Position numbers and translations under genes: made by a program
NCBI GenBank assembly: GCA_900548455.1
Contig: URKQ01000011.1
Location: forward strand, 1 to 64,000
Source: an uncultured Clostridium sp.
GTDB taxonomy: Bacteria; Bacillota; Clostridia; Clostridiales; Clostridiaceae
DNA length: 64,000 nt
Reading direction: 5' to 3'
Part shown: positions 8,553 to 18,149 of the stretch, piece by piece
How positions within the stretch are numbered: the first letter of the stretch is position 1
Layout: each line of letters begins with the position of its first letter
The notes under the pieces: model-generated
Seen by the model: only the letters and a program-made list of their open reading frames with translations
Databases searched by the model: none
What the model was told of the DNA's origin: nothing

Positions 8553-10265
8553 TTATCTACCAGATGTATATGTGTATTTTAAATCTATAGTTCCAAATAG
8601 AGGATTTGAATAGTTTTTAACATAGTTTCTTACATATGTATTTTTAACTCTCCAAGTCTCCGGACTTATTACACCATCTTCATATACCAAAATTTTCTCA
8701 GCTTGTTTAAATAGTTCTGCTCTTTCATTCTCATCTGTACTTGCTCCAGCTTTTGCAATCAATTCGTCATATGCTTCATTAGACCATCCTGTAGGTACTA
8801 TCCCGGCTGTTGAAGTCCACATATCTAAATATGTATTCGGATCATTGTAATCTCCTGTCCATCCCATACCAGCTACTTGATACTCTTTTCTATCAGTTCT
8901 CGTGGTAAATACAGCCCATTCTACATATTCAATTTCTACTTTTACCCCTAAAACTTCTTCATAAGCTTGTTGTTGGAACTCTGCAAACTCCTTAGCCGTT
9001 GTATCTGTCCCTGATTGTAAATAGTTTATAGTAACTTTAGATGGATCTCCTTCTAGTCCTAACTCCTTTAATCCTTCAACTAGTAATGCTTTTGGATCTG
9101 AATTTTCATTTATTAAATCTTGTACAGGAAGATAATCTACTTTAGTTCTATAATCTTCTCCTCCTATTTGAACTGATGGAGGACAAAATGATAATGCTGG
9201 TTCTCCTAATCCTTTTCTTAAGGTAGCTATTTTTTCTTCACGTTTTTCAGCAATAATAAATGCTTTTCTCACTTTCTCATTACTAAATATATTTATTTCT
9301 CCATCAACTTTTTCACTTTGATTAAAGAATGTATATGTTGTTGAAGCATCATATCCTTTTAAAACGTTAAACTGACCAGTAGCATCTAACTTTTCAATCC
9401 ACTCCGGCTTATTTACTCCAGCCATATCTAGTGAACCGCTATATAATTCTTGCATTGCAGCATTTGATTCTTTAATTATTTTCATTGTAGCTTTTTCTAA
9501 CTTTACATTATCTGCATCCCAATAATTTTCGTTCTTAGCAAATTCAACTTTGCTATTATGCACCCACTCAGTAATTGTGAATGGTCCCACAAATGCCATT
9601 GTGTTGGCCTCCGTTCCATACATATCTCCATGCTTTTCAACAATGTCTTTTCTTTGAGGTTGCATAACTTTAAAATAAGTTAAATCTAGGAAATAGGCAC
9701 ATGGAGCCTTTAATGTAAATTCTAATGTTTTATCATCAATAGCTTTTACTCCAACATCTTCCGCTGTAGCATTTCCTCCATTATACTCATCTGCATTTAA
9801 GATAGGTGATAGTAGGAATGAATATTTTGATGCTGTCTCAGGTGACAACGTTCTTGTTATTGCATATACAAACTGATCAGCTGTAACAGTCTCACCATCT
9901 GACCATTTTGCATCTCTTAAATGAAATGTCCATTTAAGACCATCTTCAGACATCTCCCATTTTTCAGCTAGTCCAGCTTCAATCTTTCCTTGACCATTTT
10001 CATCTTGTATTATTCTTGTAAGTCCCTCTTGACAATTAGTTAAAATCTGTGATGAATATGAATCACTTGATTTTGATTGATCAATAGTCTTAGGCTCTGA
10101 TTGAAGAATTAAATTAACATATTGATTGGAGTCAAGTTTTCCTTCACCATTTTCATTTTGTGCACCAGACGATCCACTTCCATTATTTCCTCCGCATCCA
10201 ACTAACGCCATAGAAGATATTAGCGAAACTGTTAATAAGGTTGTTGCAATTTTTTTACTTTTCAT
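8553..10265 (-). CDS. oppA: Oligopeptide ABC transporter substrate-binding lipoprotein (copy 1)
   Basis: SBP_bac_5 family lipoprotein, 570 aa, and the first oppA-type gene after the oppBCDF operon. The signal peptide ends in ALVGC (Cys24), followed by a Gly/Ser/Asn linker. Conserved blocks are SEPKTIDQSKSSDSYSS, WTFHLRDAKWSDGE and MQELYSGSLDMAGV, ending in LKYTYTSGR. Unlike its siblings it ends at Arg without the final Lys. A strong terminator separates it from oppF, and it has a near-consensus promoter, so its level can be set apart from that of the permease. The symbol is given for position; any of the four could be the main OppA. Confidence 0.94.
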   Translation of the reverse strand: MKSKKIATTLLTVSLISSMALVGCGGNNGSGSSGAQNENGEGKLDSNQYVNLILQSEPKTIDQSKSSDSYSSQILTNCQEGLTRIIQDENGQGKIEAGLAEKWEMSEDGLKWTFHLRDAKWSDGETVTADQFVYAITRTLSPETASKYSFLLSPILNADEYNGGNATAEDVGVKAIDDKTLEFTLKAPCAYFLDLTYFKVMQPQRKDIVEKHGDMYGTEANTMAFVGPFTITEWVHNSKVEFAKNENYWDADNVKLEKATMKIIKESNAAMQELYSGSLDMAGVNKPEWIEKLDATGQFNVLKGYDASTTYTFFNQSEKVDGEINIFSNEKVRKAFIIAEKREEKIATLRKGLGEPALSFCPPSVQIGGEDYRTKVDYLPVQDLINENSDPKALLVEGLKELGLEGDPSKVTINYLQSGTDTTAKEFAEFQQQAYEEVLGVKVEIEYVEWAVFTTRTDRKEYQVAGMGWTGDYNDPNTYLDMWTSTAGIVPTGWSNEAYDELIAKAGASTDENERAELFKQAEKILVYEDGVISPETWRVKNTYVRNYVKNYSNPLFGTIDLKYTYTSGR

Positions 10266-10371
10266 TAGTATTCCCCCCTATTGTTTAAGTGTTAAAATTA
10301 ATTGCATTATTTTTTATATTTTCTAACAATTAATTTTAGTAACGTTTTATGTTTCAATTTATTTATTTTAT

Positions 10372-10400
10372 ATAATATAATGAATAATCGACGTTGTCAA
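10372..10400 (-). promoter_or_regulatory. SigA-type promoter of oppA copy 1
   Basis: Minus strand: consensus TTGACA (10400-10395), 17-nt spacer, TATTAT (10377-10372). The untranslated leader is about 100 nt. Confidence 0.82.
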
Positions 10401-10433
10401 CGGTTTTTTGATTGTTTTTTAATTATTTTATTC

Positions 10434-10448
10434 AATTATTAGAAAATT
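10434..10448. promoter_or_regulatory. CodY-like box upstream of oppA copy 1
   Basis: AATTATTAGAAAATT matches the CodY consensus AATTTTCWGAAAATT at 13 of 15 positions. It is 33 nt upstream of the -35, further away than the sites at copies 2 and 3. Confidence 0.5.
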
Positions 10449-10530
10449 GATTAATTTTTAACACCATTTTTTACAATATTTTTATTATTTTTTCATTTAT
10501 GTAATACAAAAATAGATAGTGTTCCAAAAA

Positions 10531-10558
10531 TAAAAGAGAGTAGATATACTCTACTCTC
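10531..10558 (-). terminator. Rho-independent terminator after oppF
   Basis: Arms GAGAGTAG (10536-10543) and CTACTCTC (10551-10558). On the minus strand TTTTATTTTT follows. It closes the oppBCDF operon 20 bp after oppF. Confidence 0.87.
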
Positions 10559-10577
10559 AAAACAACTTTTTTATTCT

Positions 10578-11552
10578 TTACAATATATGACATGCAGCAA
10601 AATGACCTGGTTCTATTTCCTTTAAAACAGGGTTCTCCTGAGTACATATAGGTTTTGCAAATCTACATCTAGGCGCAAATCTACAACCTGGTTTTGGATT
10701 AATTGGACTAGGCACCTCACCCTCTAGAGGTATTCTCTTTTTATTTTTAGAAACCTCTGGATCTGGTATTGGAATAGCAGATAGTAATGCCTGTGTATAT
10801 GGATGCAATGGATTTGCATACAATTTTTCACTACTTGCAAGCTCTACCATAGTACCTAAATACATAACACCAACTCTATCTGATATATGTTTAACCATAG
10901 ATAGATCGTGAGCTATAAATAAGTATGTTAATCCCAACTCTTGTTGTAACTTAATCAATAAGTTAACTACTTGAGCTTGAATTGATACGTCTAGTGCAGA
11001 TATAGGTTCGTCACAAACAATAAAGTCAGGTTCAATTGCAAGGGCTCTTGCAATTCCTATTCTCTGTCTTTGTCCACCTGAAAACTCATGAGGAAATCTT
11101 GACGCATGTTCTTTATTTAATCCTACTAATTGTAACAATTCATATATTTTCTTTTGTCTTTCATCTCCAGAATATAATCCATGAATATCTATTCCTTCAC
11201 CTATTATATCTCCAACAGTCATTCTAGGATTTAATGAAGCATATGGATCTTGAAAAATAATTTGAGCTCTTCTTGTAAACTCTTTCTTTTGAGCTTTATT
11301 ATATTTACTTATATCTTCTCCATTGAATAAAATTTGTCCATCCGTTGCATCGTAGAGACCCATAACAGTTCTTCCACAAGTTGTTTTTCCACAACCTGAC
11401 TCTCCAACTAGCCCTAATGTCTCTCCTTTAAATATCTTAAAACTAACATCATCTACAGCTTTAAGAGTTGCATGAGATCCAACCTGAAAATATTTCTTCA
11501 AATTTTGCACATCGATTAATACTTCTTTTTTCATTTCTTTAGCTTCACTCAT
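10578..11552 (-). CDS. oppF: Oligopeptide ABC transporter ATP-binding protein OppF
   Basis: One of the two cytosolic ATPases powering peptide import. Walker A is GESGCGKTT (about residues 50-58), the ABC signature is SGGQRQRIGIARAL, and Walker B is FIVCDEP with the switch His in FIAHDLS. The C-terminal oligopeptide/dipeptide extension carries a cysteine cluster (CRFAPRCRFAKPICT), as in related DppD/OppF proteins. The ATG at 11552 is chosen because AAGGGG lies 8 nt upstream; a GTG three codons earlier overlaps oppD. It is last in oppBCDF and directly follows oppD. Confidence 0.96.
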   Translation of the reverse strand: MSEAKEMKKEVLIDVQNLKKYFQVGSHATLKAVDDVSFKIFKGETLGLVGESGCGKTTCGRTVMGLYDATDGQILFNGEDISKYNKAQKKEFTRRAQIIFQDPYASLNPRMTVGDIIGEGIDIHGLYSGDERQKKIYELLQLVGLNKEHASRFPHEFSGGQRQRIGIARALAIEPDFIVCDEPISALDVSIQAQVVNLLIKLQQELGLTYLFIAHDLSMVKHISDRVGVMYLGTMVELASSEKLYANPLHPYTQALLSAIPIPDPEVSKNKKRIPLEGEVPSPINPKPGCRFAPRCRFAKPICTQENPVLKEIEPGHFAACHIL

Positions 11553-11553
11553 C

Positions 11554-12576
11554 TTATTCACCCCTTCTTAATGCTTCAGGTACTTCTACCTTTGGAGCCA
11601 TGGAATGTTTTAACCAACATGAAACTTCATGTCCATTTTCAACCTTTGTAGCATCAGGCATGGACTCCAAACATACTTGCATACAATATTCACATCTTGC
11701 AGCAAAAGGGCAACCCACTGGAGGCTTAATTAAATCTGGTGGTGTACCATTTAATGAATATAATACATCTTTATTTTTAGTATCTAGTCTTGGCACTGAT
11801 TGTAATAATGCCCAAGTATATGGATGTTGTGGATCTCTAAATATCTGTTCTACAGATCCTCGCTCTATTATTTGTCCAGCATACATAACTTGAATTCTGT
11901 CTGCAGAGTCAGCAACTACACCAAGGTCATGAGTTATAAGGATAACAGCTGTACCCAATTTTTTCTGTAAATCACCTATTAACTCCATTATTTGAGCTTG
12001 GATAGTAACGTCCAATGCTGTAGTTGGCTCATCAGCTATAAGCATTCTTGGATTACATGCTAATGCAATGGCAATCATAGCTCTTTGTCTCATACCACCT
12101 GAAAATTCATGTGGGTATTGATGAGCTCTTTTTTCTGCATTTGGAATATTAACTAAATCTAGCATCCTTATAGCTTCTGTCATAGCTTCAGCCTTACTCA
12201 TTCCTCTGTGGATAATTAAGCTCTCTGCTATTTGTTTTCCAACAGTCATAGTTGGATTTAATGATGTCATTGGATCTTGGAATATCATAGAAATATCAGA
12301 TCCTCTTAACTCTCTCAATTCTTTTTCATCCATTTCCAATACACTTTTACCATCAAATATGATTTTTGATGTTGATTTTATTTCAGCTGGCATCGGTTCT
12401 GGAAGTAACCTCATAATAGCTTTTGATGTAACAGACTTACCACAACCTGATTCACCAACAATTGCTAAAGTTTCTCCTTTATTTAACTCGAAACTTATCC
12501 CTCTAACAGCCTTAACTTCTCCAGCATAGGTGTGAAAAGACACTTCCAAGTTCTCTACATCTAATATTTTCTCCAT
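11554..12576 (-). CDS. oppD: Oligopeptide ABC transporter ATP-binding protein OppD
   Basis: Partner ATPase of OppF, 340 aa. Walker A is GESGCGKSV, the signature [15 protein letters not shown], Walker [13 protein letters not shown], and the switch is ITHDLG. The C-terminal peptide-transporter extension has the cysteine pattern [14 protein letters not shown]. Its stop codon lies one base before the oppF start, a tight operon arrangement. The ribosome site AGGAGG precedes ATG 12576, 12 bp after the oppC stop. Confidence 0.96.
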   Translation of the reverse strand: MEKILDVENLEVSFHTYAGEVKAVRGISFELNKGETLAIVGESGCGKSVTSKAIMRLLPEPMPAEIKSTSKIIFDGKSVLEMDEKELRELRGSDISMIFQDPMTSLNPTMTVGKQIAESLIIHRGMSKAEAMTEAIRMLDLVNIPNAEKRAHQYPHEFSGGMRQRAMIAIALACNPRMLIADEPTTALDVTIQAQIMELIGDLQKKLGTAVILITHDLGVVADSADRIQVMYAGQIIERGSVEQIFRDPQHPYTWALLQSVPRLDTKNKDVLYSLNGTPPDLIKPPVGCPFAARCEYCMQVCLESMPDATKVENGHEVSCWLKHSMAPKVEVPEALRRGE

Positions 12577-12588
12577 AGCTACTTCCTC

Positions 12589-13509
12589 CTATTGACGTAA
12601 TTTTGGATCTAGGGCATCTCTTAAGCCGTCTCCAAATAGCTGGAATGATAACATAACTATTGATATCGCTAAAGCAGGGAATATCAACTGATATGGATAG
12701 AACATCATTTGTTGTTGTCCAGATGATGCAAGAGCTCCCCAGCTAGTCATTGGTGATTGTATTCCTAAACCTAAGAAACTTAAGAATGCTTCACCAAATA
12801 TAAATGAAGGGATATCCATTGTAATTGCAACAATCATTACGCCTAAAGTATTAGGAACCAAGTGTTTTGCAATAATTCTAGAAGTATTAGCTCCAAGAGC
12901 TTTAGCCGCTAAAACATATTCTTGTTCTTTAATTTGTAGAATTTGTCCCCTTACAAGTCTAGCCATACCTGTCCAACCTGTTATTGTCATGGCTAGTACT
13001 AGAGGGAAAATACCACCTTTATTAAAAATAACTCTAATAAGAATTACTAAAACAAGATAAGGGATACTTCCTAATATTTCAACTATTCTCATCATTATGT
13101 CATCTACAAGTCCACCTTTGAAACCTGCAATACCGCCATACATAACTCCTACAACTGTATCTACAACAGCTCCAATTAACCCTATGGCAATGGATATTCT
13201 TCCACCAACCCATATCCTTGCAAACAAATCTCTTCCTAATGAATCTGTTCCAAACCAATGAGTTCCATTTGGTTTAGAATTTAAAACACTACTATCGCCT
13301 ATGTTATATTCAAATCTTGCAATCCATGGTCCAATAACAACCAGTACACACATAATTGCTAATAATACTAACGATACTATTGCTACTTTATTCTTTTTAA
13401 GTCTTCTCCAAGCATCCTGCCAATATGTCATACTTGGTCTTAAAATTCCTTCAGCATCTAAGTTGTCACAGCCAATAATTTTAAACTTGTCTTTAGAAAG
13501 TTCTGCCAT
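12589..13509 (-). CDS. oppC: Oligopeptide ABC transporter permease OppC
   Basis: Inner membrane permease subunit, 306 aa. The N-terminal cytosolic stretch of the OppC family is followed by TM1 (IVSLVLLAIMCVLVVIGPWI), the periplasmic DSLGRDLFARIWVGGR motif, and the BPD_transp_1 domain. The EAA loop is seen around EQEYVLAAKALGANTSRIIAKHLVPN. It forms the translocation pore with OppB and sits between oppB and oppD with short spacers. Confidence 0.96.
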   Translation of the reverse strand: MAELSKDKFKIIGCDNLDAEGILRPSMTYWQDAWRRLKKNKVAIVSLVLLAIMCVLVVIGPWIARFEYNIGDSSVLNSKPNGTHWFGTDSLGRDLFARIWVGGRISIAIGLIGAVVDTVVGVMYGGIAGFKGGLVDDIMMRIVEILGSIPYLVLVILIRVIFNKGGIFPLVLAMTITGWTGMARLVRGQILQIKEQEYVLAAKALGANTSRIIAKHLVPNTLGVMIVAITMDIPSFIFGEAFLSFLGLGIQSPMTSWGALASSGQQQMMFYPYQLIFPALAISIVMLSFQLFGDGLRDALDPKLRQ

Positions 13510-13521
13510 TAGTATCCCTCC

Positions 13522-14448
13522 TTACTTTTTAGCTACTCTTATTCTTGGGTCAACTAGTCCATAAACTATATCAACGAAGAATAATGAAATAATATATAAT
13601 GCTGATACAAAAATTGCTTGTCCCATAACCATGTTATAGTCTCTATCACTAACAGCTGATACAAAGTATTGTCCTAAACCTGGTATTGAGAATATATTTT
13701 CAACTACAAATGCACCTGTAAATATACCTGCAATTTGTGGTCCTAAAATAGTAATTGCTGGTAAAATAGCATTTCTAATTACGTGTTTCCAAACTAAACT
13801 TAATTTTGAAACACCTTTTGCCTTTGCTGTTAATATGTAATCTTGACCAATTACATCTAGACAGTTTGCTCTCATGTATCTAGCATACACTGCTATAGGG
13901 CTAAAGCTTAATGCTATGGTTGGCAGAATTGTATATTTAAATCCTTCATATCCTGTTATCGGAAGCCAGCCTAGTTTAACTCCAAAACCTAACTGTAATA
14001 AAGAGGCTACAACAAAGCTTGGTACTGAAATACCAAGAATAGCTATAAACATTACAATATAGTCTACTACCTTTCCTCTATTAAACGCTGCCAATATACC
14101 AAGGGTAAGCCCTATAGTAACACCTATTAAAAGCGCTTGTCCTCCAATTTGTGCTGAAACCGGAGCATGTTTTGCTATAGTTTTACTAATGCTCCTTCCT
14201 GGATAAACTAATGATTGTCCTAAATCACCTTGAACGGCATTTTTCATAAACATACCATACTGGTTAATTAGCGGCTGATCTAAGCCGTATTTTGCATAAT
14301 AGTTAATCCTAACTTGCTCTGGAAGCTTTCTTGCGTCAGCAGCTAGTGGATCACCTGGAATAGCATGAATGAGCATAAATGTTATTGATGCTGCAATAAA
14401 AAGTGTTACTAACATATACCCAAATCTTTTAAGAGTAAATTTTAACAT
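13522..14448 (-). CDS. oppB: Oligopeptide ABC transporter permease OppB
   Basis: Permease partner of OppC. The N-terminus MLKFTLKRFGYMLVTLFIA is the typical OppB TM1 start, followed by AIPGDPL and the transmembrane domain with the EAA-like loop (DYILTAKAKGVSKLSLVWKHVIRNA). The ATG at 14448 is preceded by GGAGGG at 6 nt, so the longer frame from 14478 is not the start. It is the first gene of oppBCDF. No substrate-binding gene precedes it; the four oppA copies lie downstream beyond a terminator. Confidence 0.95.
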   Translation of the reverse strand: MLKFTLKRFGYMLVTLFIAASITFMLIHAIPGDPLAADARKLPEQVRINYYAKYGLDQPLINQYGMFMKNAVQGDLGQSLVYPGRSISKTIAKHAPVSAQIGGQALLIGVTIGLTLGILAAFNRGKVVDYIVMFIAILGISVPSFVVASLLQLGFGVKLGWLPITGYEGFKYTILPTIALSFSPIAVYARYMRANCLDVIGQDYILTAKAKGVSKLSLVWKHVIRNAILPAITILGPQIAGIFTGAFVVENIFSIPGLGQYFVSAVSDRDYNMVMGQAIFVSALYIISLFFVDIVYGLVDPRIRVAKK

Positions 14449-15447
14449 CTTCATCCCTCCATAAAGTAAAATAAGCAATAAACCTCTTTCATTTACTGCA
14501 ATTTTTAATATTGACCCCTTTTATATTATCAAGATATCTTACAATACATTTGTACTATTAATAGCACAAATAGATATTCTTTCTTTAAATGATATCGTAT
14601 ACAAAGCAACATTTTTATGTACGCATTTAACATTATCTTTAAACTAGAAAATCTGTTTCATTATATAGATATCTTCATAATAATCACTTATTATTGACTA
14701 TTAGATACTTCTAGAGTAACACCCCCCATAAGTCTAAAGCTTTCCTTCGACATAAAAAGTATAAAAACAAGATATAATTAAATATTTTGAATTTTTAGAC
14801 AATATATCCTTTTATCGTGAAAAATTTAATTATTCTAGTAATGCTATCCTTGGTGTCATATAATAATAATTTTGAAATGAAACACATGAATATGTCGAAG
14901 TATGAAAAAACAGTTAATTATAAATTCATTTTTTATAATATTATCACACCTCCCATAAGTTGTCAAACAATTTTCAATATAAAATCAATGCTTAAGACTA
15001 ATTATTTCACAATACGAGTTTTTTTATATTTTCAACAACTTCTAATATGTTTTTCTAAGGTTTTTTATGTTTTATTTTGTAAAATCGAGATATATTAAAT
15101 TATATTTTTAAAACAATTACATTTTTATCAAATTAATATTCTTTATTTTCCATCTATTTCATCTTCTATAACTGCTATATTTATAGTTAATCGAAACACC
15201 TTCAATCAATATATAAGGATTTAAAAATAACGACGAATTTTTTTAAATGATTTTTAGCTTCATTAAAGTTGCATCCCTACTATTTTGTATATAATATCCA
15301 ATTAACCAGTGTACTAAGTATATTAGCTGCATATTATATATGTAGGTTTACCTTTCTTAGAATATATCTACTATTTTATTTTTTTCTATATAACTTTATG
15401 AAGATAAGTAATATAATGTAGTATATAACTAAAATGAGGTGGTAATT
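14449..15447. other. Long intergenic region between oppB and asd
   Basis: Almost 1 kb, very AT-rich, between divergently read oppB and asd. A 93-codon frame at 14817-15098 lacks a ribosome site and recognisable protein character. There are two direct copies of ACACCYCCCATAAGT (14718-14735 and 14945-14960). The second lies in the spacer of a good minus-strand promoter. I see no lysine riboswitch or T-box core before asd. It may hold a long opp leader or a decayed element. Confidence 0.6.
14938..14966 (-). promoter_or_regulatory. Strong promoter-like site reading toward oppB
   Basis: Minus strand: consensus TTGACA (14966-14961), a 17-nt spacer (ACTTATGGGAGGTGTGA), TAATAT (14943-14938). It points at oppB, 490 bp away. 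If used, the opp operon would have a long 5' leader. Confidence 0.5.
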
Positions 15448-16443
15448 GTGAAATATAATGTTGCTGTGGTAGGTGCTACAGGTATGGTTGGAAGGCAATT
15501 TATAAGCATATTAAATGAACGAAACTTTCCAATTAATAATTTATATCTTTTTTCTTCATCTCGTTCTGCTGGAACAACTATTTCATTTAATAATGAAGAA
15601 ATTCTAGTTGAAGAACTAAAGACAGAAAATATAGTAAACAAAAAAATTGACTTTGCACTTTTTTCAGCAGGCGGAAGTGTCAGTTTAGAATTTGCTCCAA
15701 CTTTTGCAAAATCAGGTGCAATAGTTATTGATAATAGTAGTGCTTGGAGAATGGATCCATCTGTTCCATTAATAGTACCTGAAGTTAATCCTGAAGATAT
15801 TTCTTGGCATAAGGGTATTATAGCAAATCCAAATTGTTCTACTATCCAAGCAATGGTGGCTTTAAAACCACTAGATGATAAATATGGACTAAAAAGAGTG
15901 GTTTATTCAACCTATCAAGCTGTATCTGGAGCTGGTTTACAAGGATTTAACGACTTAAAAGACGGAGTGAATAATATACCTCCTAAGAAGTTTCAATATC
16001 CAATAGCCTATAACGTTATACCTCAAATTGATGTATTCACCGAAAATGGCTATACAAAAGAAGAAATGAAAATGATTAATGAAACTCACAAAATTTTGCA
16101 TAACAGTGCTGTAAAAGTAACTGCAACAACTGTTAGAGTTCCCGTTTTTCATGGTCATAGCGAAAGTATAAATATAGAATTTAACAAACCTTTCGAAGTT
16201 GAGGATATCTTTAATTTATACAATAATTCACCTGGAGTGGTTGTAGTAGATGATACAAATAACAATGTATATCCAATGCCTGTAGATATAGCTGGTAAAG
16301 ATGAAGTATATATAGGTAGAATTCGCAGAGACTTTAGTATTGACAATGGAATTAACATTTGGGTTGTTTCAGATAATATTAGAAAAGGCGCTGCTCTAAA
16401 TGCAATTCAAATAGCAGAACTATTTATAAATAAAAATATTTAA
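15448..16443 (+). CDS. asd: Aspartate-semialdehyde dehydrogenase
   Basis: Reduces aspartyl phosphate to aspartate semialdehyde with NADPH, the branch point to lysine/diaminopimelate, threonine and methionine. The N-terminal Rossmann motif is GATGMVGRQF. The active-site Cys is Cys130 in NPNCSTIQ, and VVYSTYQAVSGAG is the family's substrate region. I choose GTG 15448 because GAGGTGG lies 5 nt upstream. It is first in an asd-dapA-dapB operon with a 14-bp gap to dapA. Confidence 0.96.
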   Translation: MKYNVAVVGATGMVGRQFISILNERNFPINNLYLFSSSRSAGTTISFNNEEILVEELKTENIVNKKIDFALFSAGGSVSLEFAPTFAKSGAIVIDNSSAWRMDPSVPLIVPEVNPEDISWHKGIIANPNCSTIQAMVALKPLDDKYGLKRVVYSTYQAVSGAGLQGFNDLKDGVNNIPPKKFQYPIAYNVIPQIDVFTENGYTKEEMKMINETHKILHNSAVKVTATTVRVPVFHGHSESINIEFNKPFEVEDIFNLYNNSPGVVVVDDTNNNVYPMPVDIAGKDEVYIGRIRRDFSIDNGINIWVVSDNIRKGAALNAIQIAELFINKNI

Positions 16444-16457
16444 AAAGAGGTGTTAAT

Positions 16458-17336
16458 ATGAGTATTTTTAAAGGATCAGGTGTAGCAATTGTAACTCCTT
16501 TTACACAGGATGGTGTTAATTTTTCCAAACTTAAAGAATTAATTGAATGGCATATTTCTAACAAAACAGATGCCATAATAGTATGTGGTACCACAGGTGA
16601 AGCTTCTACAATGACAGAAGAAGAAAGGAAAGCTACAATTAAATTTACTGTAGACACTGTCAACAAACGAATACCAGTAATTGCCGGAACCGGAACAAAC
16701 AACACTGACGCATCTATAAAAATGAGTAAATTTGCAGAATCCGTTGGAGTTGATGGATTATTAGTTATTAATCCTTACTATAATAAGACTTCTTATAAAG
16801 GTTTAATTGCTCATTTTAAAGCTATTGCTAAAGAAGTTAACACTCCAATAGTAATATATAATGTTCCTTCTAGAACTGGAATGAATATTCCTCCAAAGGC
16901 TCTAGCTGAGTTATGTACTATTGATAATATTGTTGCAGTAAAAGAAGCTAGTGGAAATATAAGTCAAATCGCTGAAATAAAAGCTTTATGCGGCGATAAA
17001 CTTGACATATACTCTGGAAATGATAATGAAATTCTTCCAACCTTAGCAGTTGGTGGGATTGGTGTTATCTCTGTAATCGCCAACTTAATTCCACAAGATG
17101 TTCATAACATCTGTGATTTATTCTTTAAAGGCAATATCAAAGAATCTCAAGAGTTATTCTTAAAAACTATTAACCTAACAAAAGCTTGTTTCTGCGAAAC
17201 TAATCCTATTCCAGTTAAAACAGCATTAAATGTCTTAGGAAAAAATGTAGGTTGCCTTAGACTTCCTTTAGTTGATATGGAAGAATCTAATTTAAATTAT
17301 TTAAAAATCGAACTTACAAATTACGGCTTGATATAA
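16458..17336 (+). CDS. dapA: 4-hydroxy-tetrahydrodipicolinate synthase
   Basis: Condenses pyruvate with aspartate semialdehyde, the first committed step of diaminopimelate/lysine synthesis. The TIM barrel is 292 aa. The Schiff-base lysine is Lys162 in VAVKEASGN, with the TT pair in VCGTTGEAS (45-46), the catalytic Tyr in YNVPSRTG (134) and the substrate Arg139. The ribosome site is AGAGGTG before ATG 16458. It lies between asd and dapB. Confidence 0.97.
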   Translation: MSIFKGSGVAIVTPFTQDGVNFSKLKELIEWHISNKTDAIIVCGTTGEASTMTEEERKATIKFTVDTVNKRIPVIAGTGTNNTDASIKMSKFAESVGVDGLLVINPYYNKTSYKGLIAHFKAIAKEVNTPIVIYNVPSRTGMNIPPKALAELCTIDNIVAVKEASGNISQIAEIKALCGDKLDIYSGNDNEILPTLAVGGIGVISVIANLIPQDVHNICDLFFKGNIKESQELFLKTINLTKACFCETNPIPVKTALNVLGKNVGCLRLPLVDMEESNLNYLKIELTNYGLI

Positions 17337-17348
17337 AGGAGACTAGAT

Positions 17349-18101
17349 ATGGTAAAAATATTATTGGTTGGGTGTAACGGCAAAATGGGTCATATGATTT
17401 CATCAGTTGCAAAAGCATCTTCTAATTTAAAAATTGAAGCTGGTATTGATATGAAAACATATACCGATTTTGATTACCCTGTATATAACTCAATTTTTGA
17501 TGTAAAAGAAAATGTAGATGTTATTCTTGATTTTTCAAGACCTACAAGCTTGGAATCAATTTCTGAATATGCTATTAAAAACAATCTTCCAGTAGTTATA
17601 TGTACCACTGGCTACTCACAAGAAGAAATTACTAAAATAAAAAATTTACAAGAGAACATCCCAGTGTTTTTCTCTGCAAATATGTCTATTGGAATTAATG
17701 TAATAAATAATGTTTTAAAATCAATTAGCAATAAATTATATCAAGACTTTGATATAGAAATTATTGAAAAGCATCATAATCAAAAAGTTGACGCTCCGAG
17801 TGGAACAGCTTTACTATTAGCAAATACAATCAAGGAATCTATTGAGGACGATACAGAATTTGTAAAAGGTAGAGATGGTATTCATAAGCGTGAGCATAAA
17901 GAAATCGGTATTCATGCCATCCGTGGAGGAAATATAATTGGTGATCATGAAGTAATCTTTGCGGGAAAAGGCGAAGTAATCGAAGTTAAACATTCTGCAA
18001 TTTCAAGAGAAGTTTTTGCAGTTGGTGCACTTAAAGCTTGTGAATTTGTACATGATAAACCTAAAGGATTATATTCTATGGATGATGTAGTAAAACTTTA
18101 A
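17349..18101 (+). CDS. dapB: 4-hydroxy-tetrahydrodipicolinate reductase
   Basis: NAD(P)H-dependent reductase giving tetrahydrodipicolinate, the substrate of DapH. The N-terminal nucleotide fold is VGCNGKMGHM. The family active-site motif is EKHHNQKVDAPSGTAL. The length, 250 aa, is normal. AAAGGAGA precedes ATG 17349, 12 bp after dapA. It is the last gene of the operon, followed by a bidirectional terminator. Confidence 0.97.
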   Translation: MVKILLVGCNGKMGHMISSVAKASSNLKIEAGIDMKTYTDFDYPVYNSIFDVKENVDVILDFSRPTSLESISEYAIKNNLPVVICTTGYSQEEITKIKNLQENIPVFFSANMSIGINVINNVLKSISNKLYQDFDIEIIEKHHNQKVDAPSGTALLLANTIKESIEDDTEFVKGRDGIHKREHKEIGIHAIRGGNIIGDHEVIFAGKGEVIEVKHSAISREVFAVGALKACEFVHDKPKGLYSMDDVVKL

Positions 18102-18112
18102 GTTAAAATAAC

Positions 18113-18143
18113 AAGGGTTGCAAATTAATAATTTGCAACCCTT
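18113..18143. terminator. Bidirectional terminator between dapB and patA-like gene
   Basis: Perfect 13-nt arms AAGGGTTGCAAAT / ATTTGCAACCCTT with a 5-nt loop between two convergent genes; T-rich sequence follows on both strands. Confidence 0.9.
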
Positions 18144-18149
18144 ATTTTA

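Noticed and set aside
2301..10558. The similar hairpins between oppA genes considered as a repeated mobile element
   Set aside because: Their sequences differ from each other and each fits a normal intrinsic terminator.
14817..15098. 93-codon frame on the plus strand between oppB and asd
   Set aside because: No ribosome site, AT-driven composition (Phe/Ile/Tyr/Lys), no recognisable fold; it also runs through the minus-strand promoter candidate.
15120..15447. Possible lysine riboswitch before asd
   Set aside because: None of the conserved lysine riboswitch core segments or a terminator stem were found; the region is plain AT-rich.
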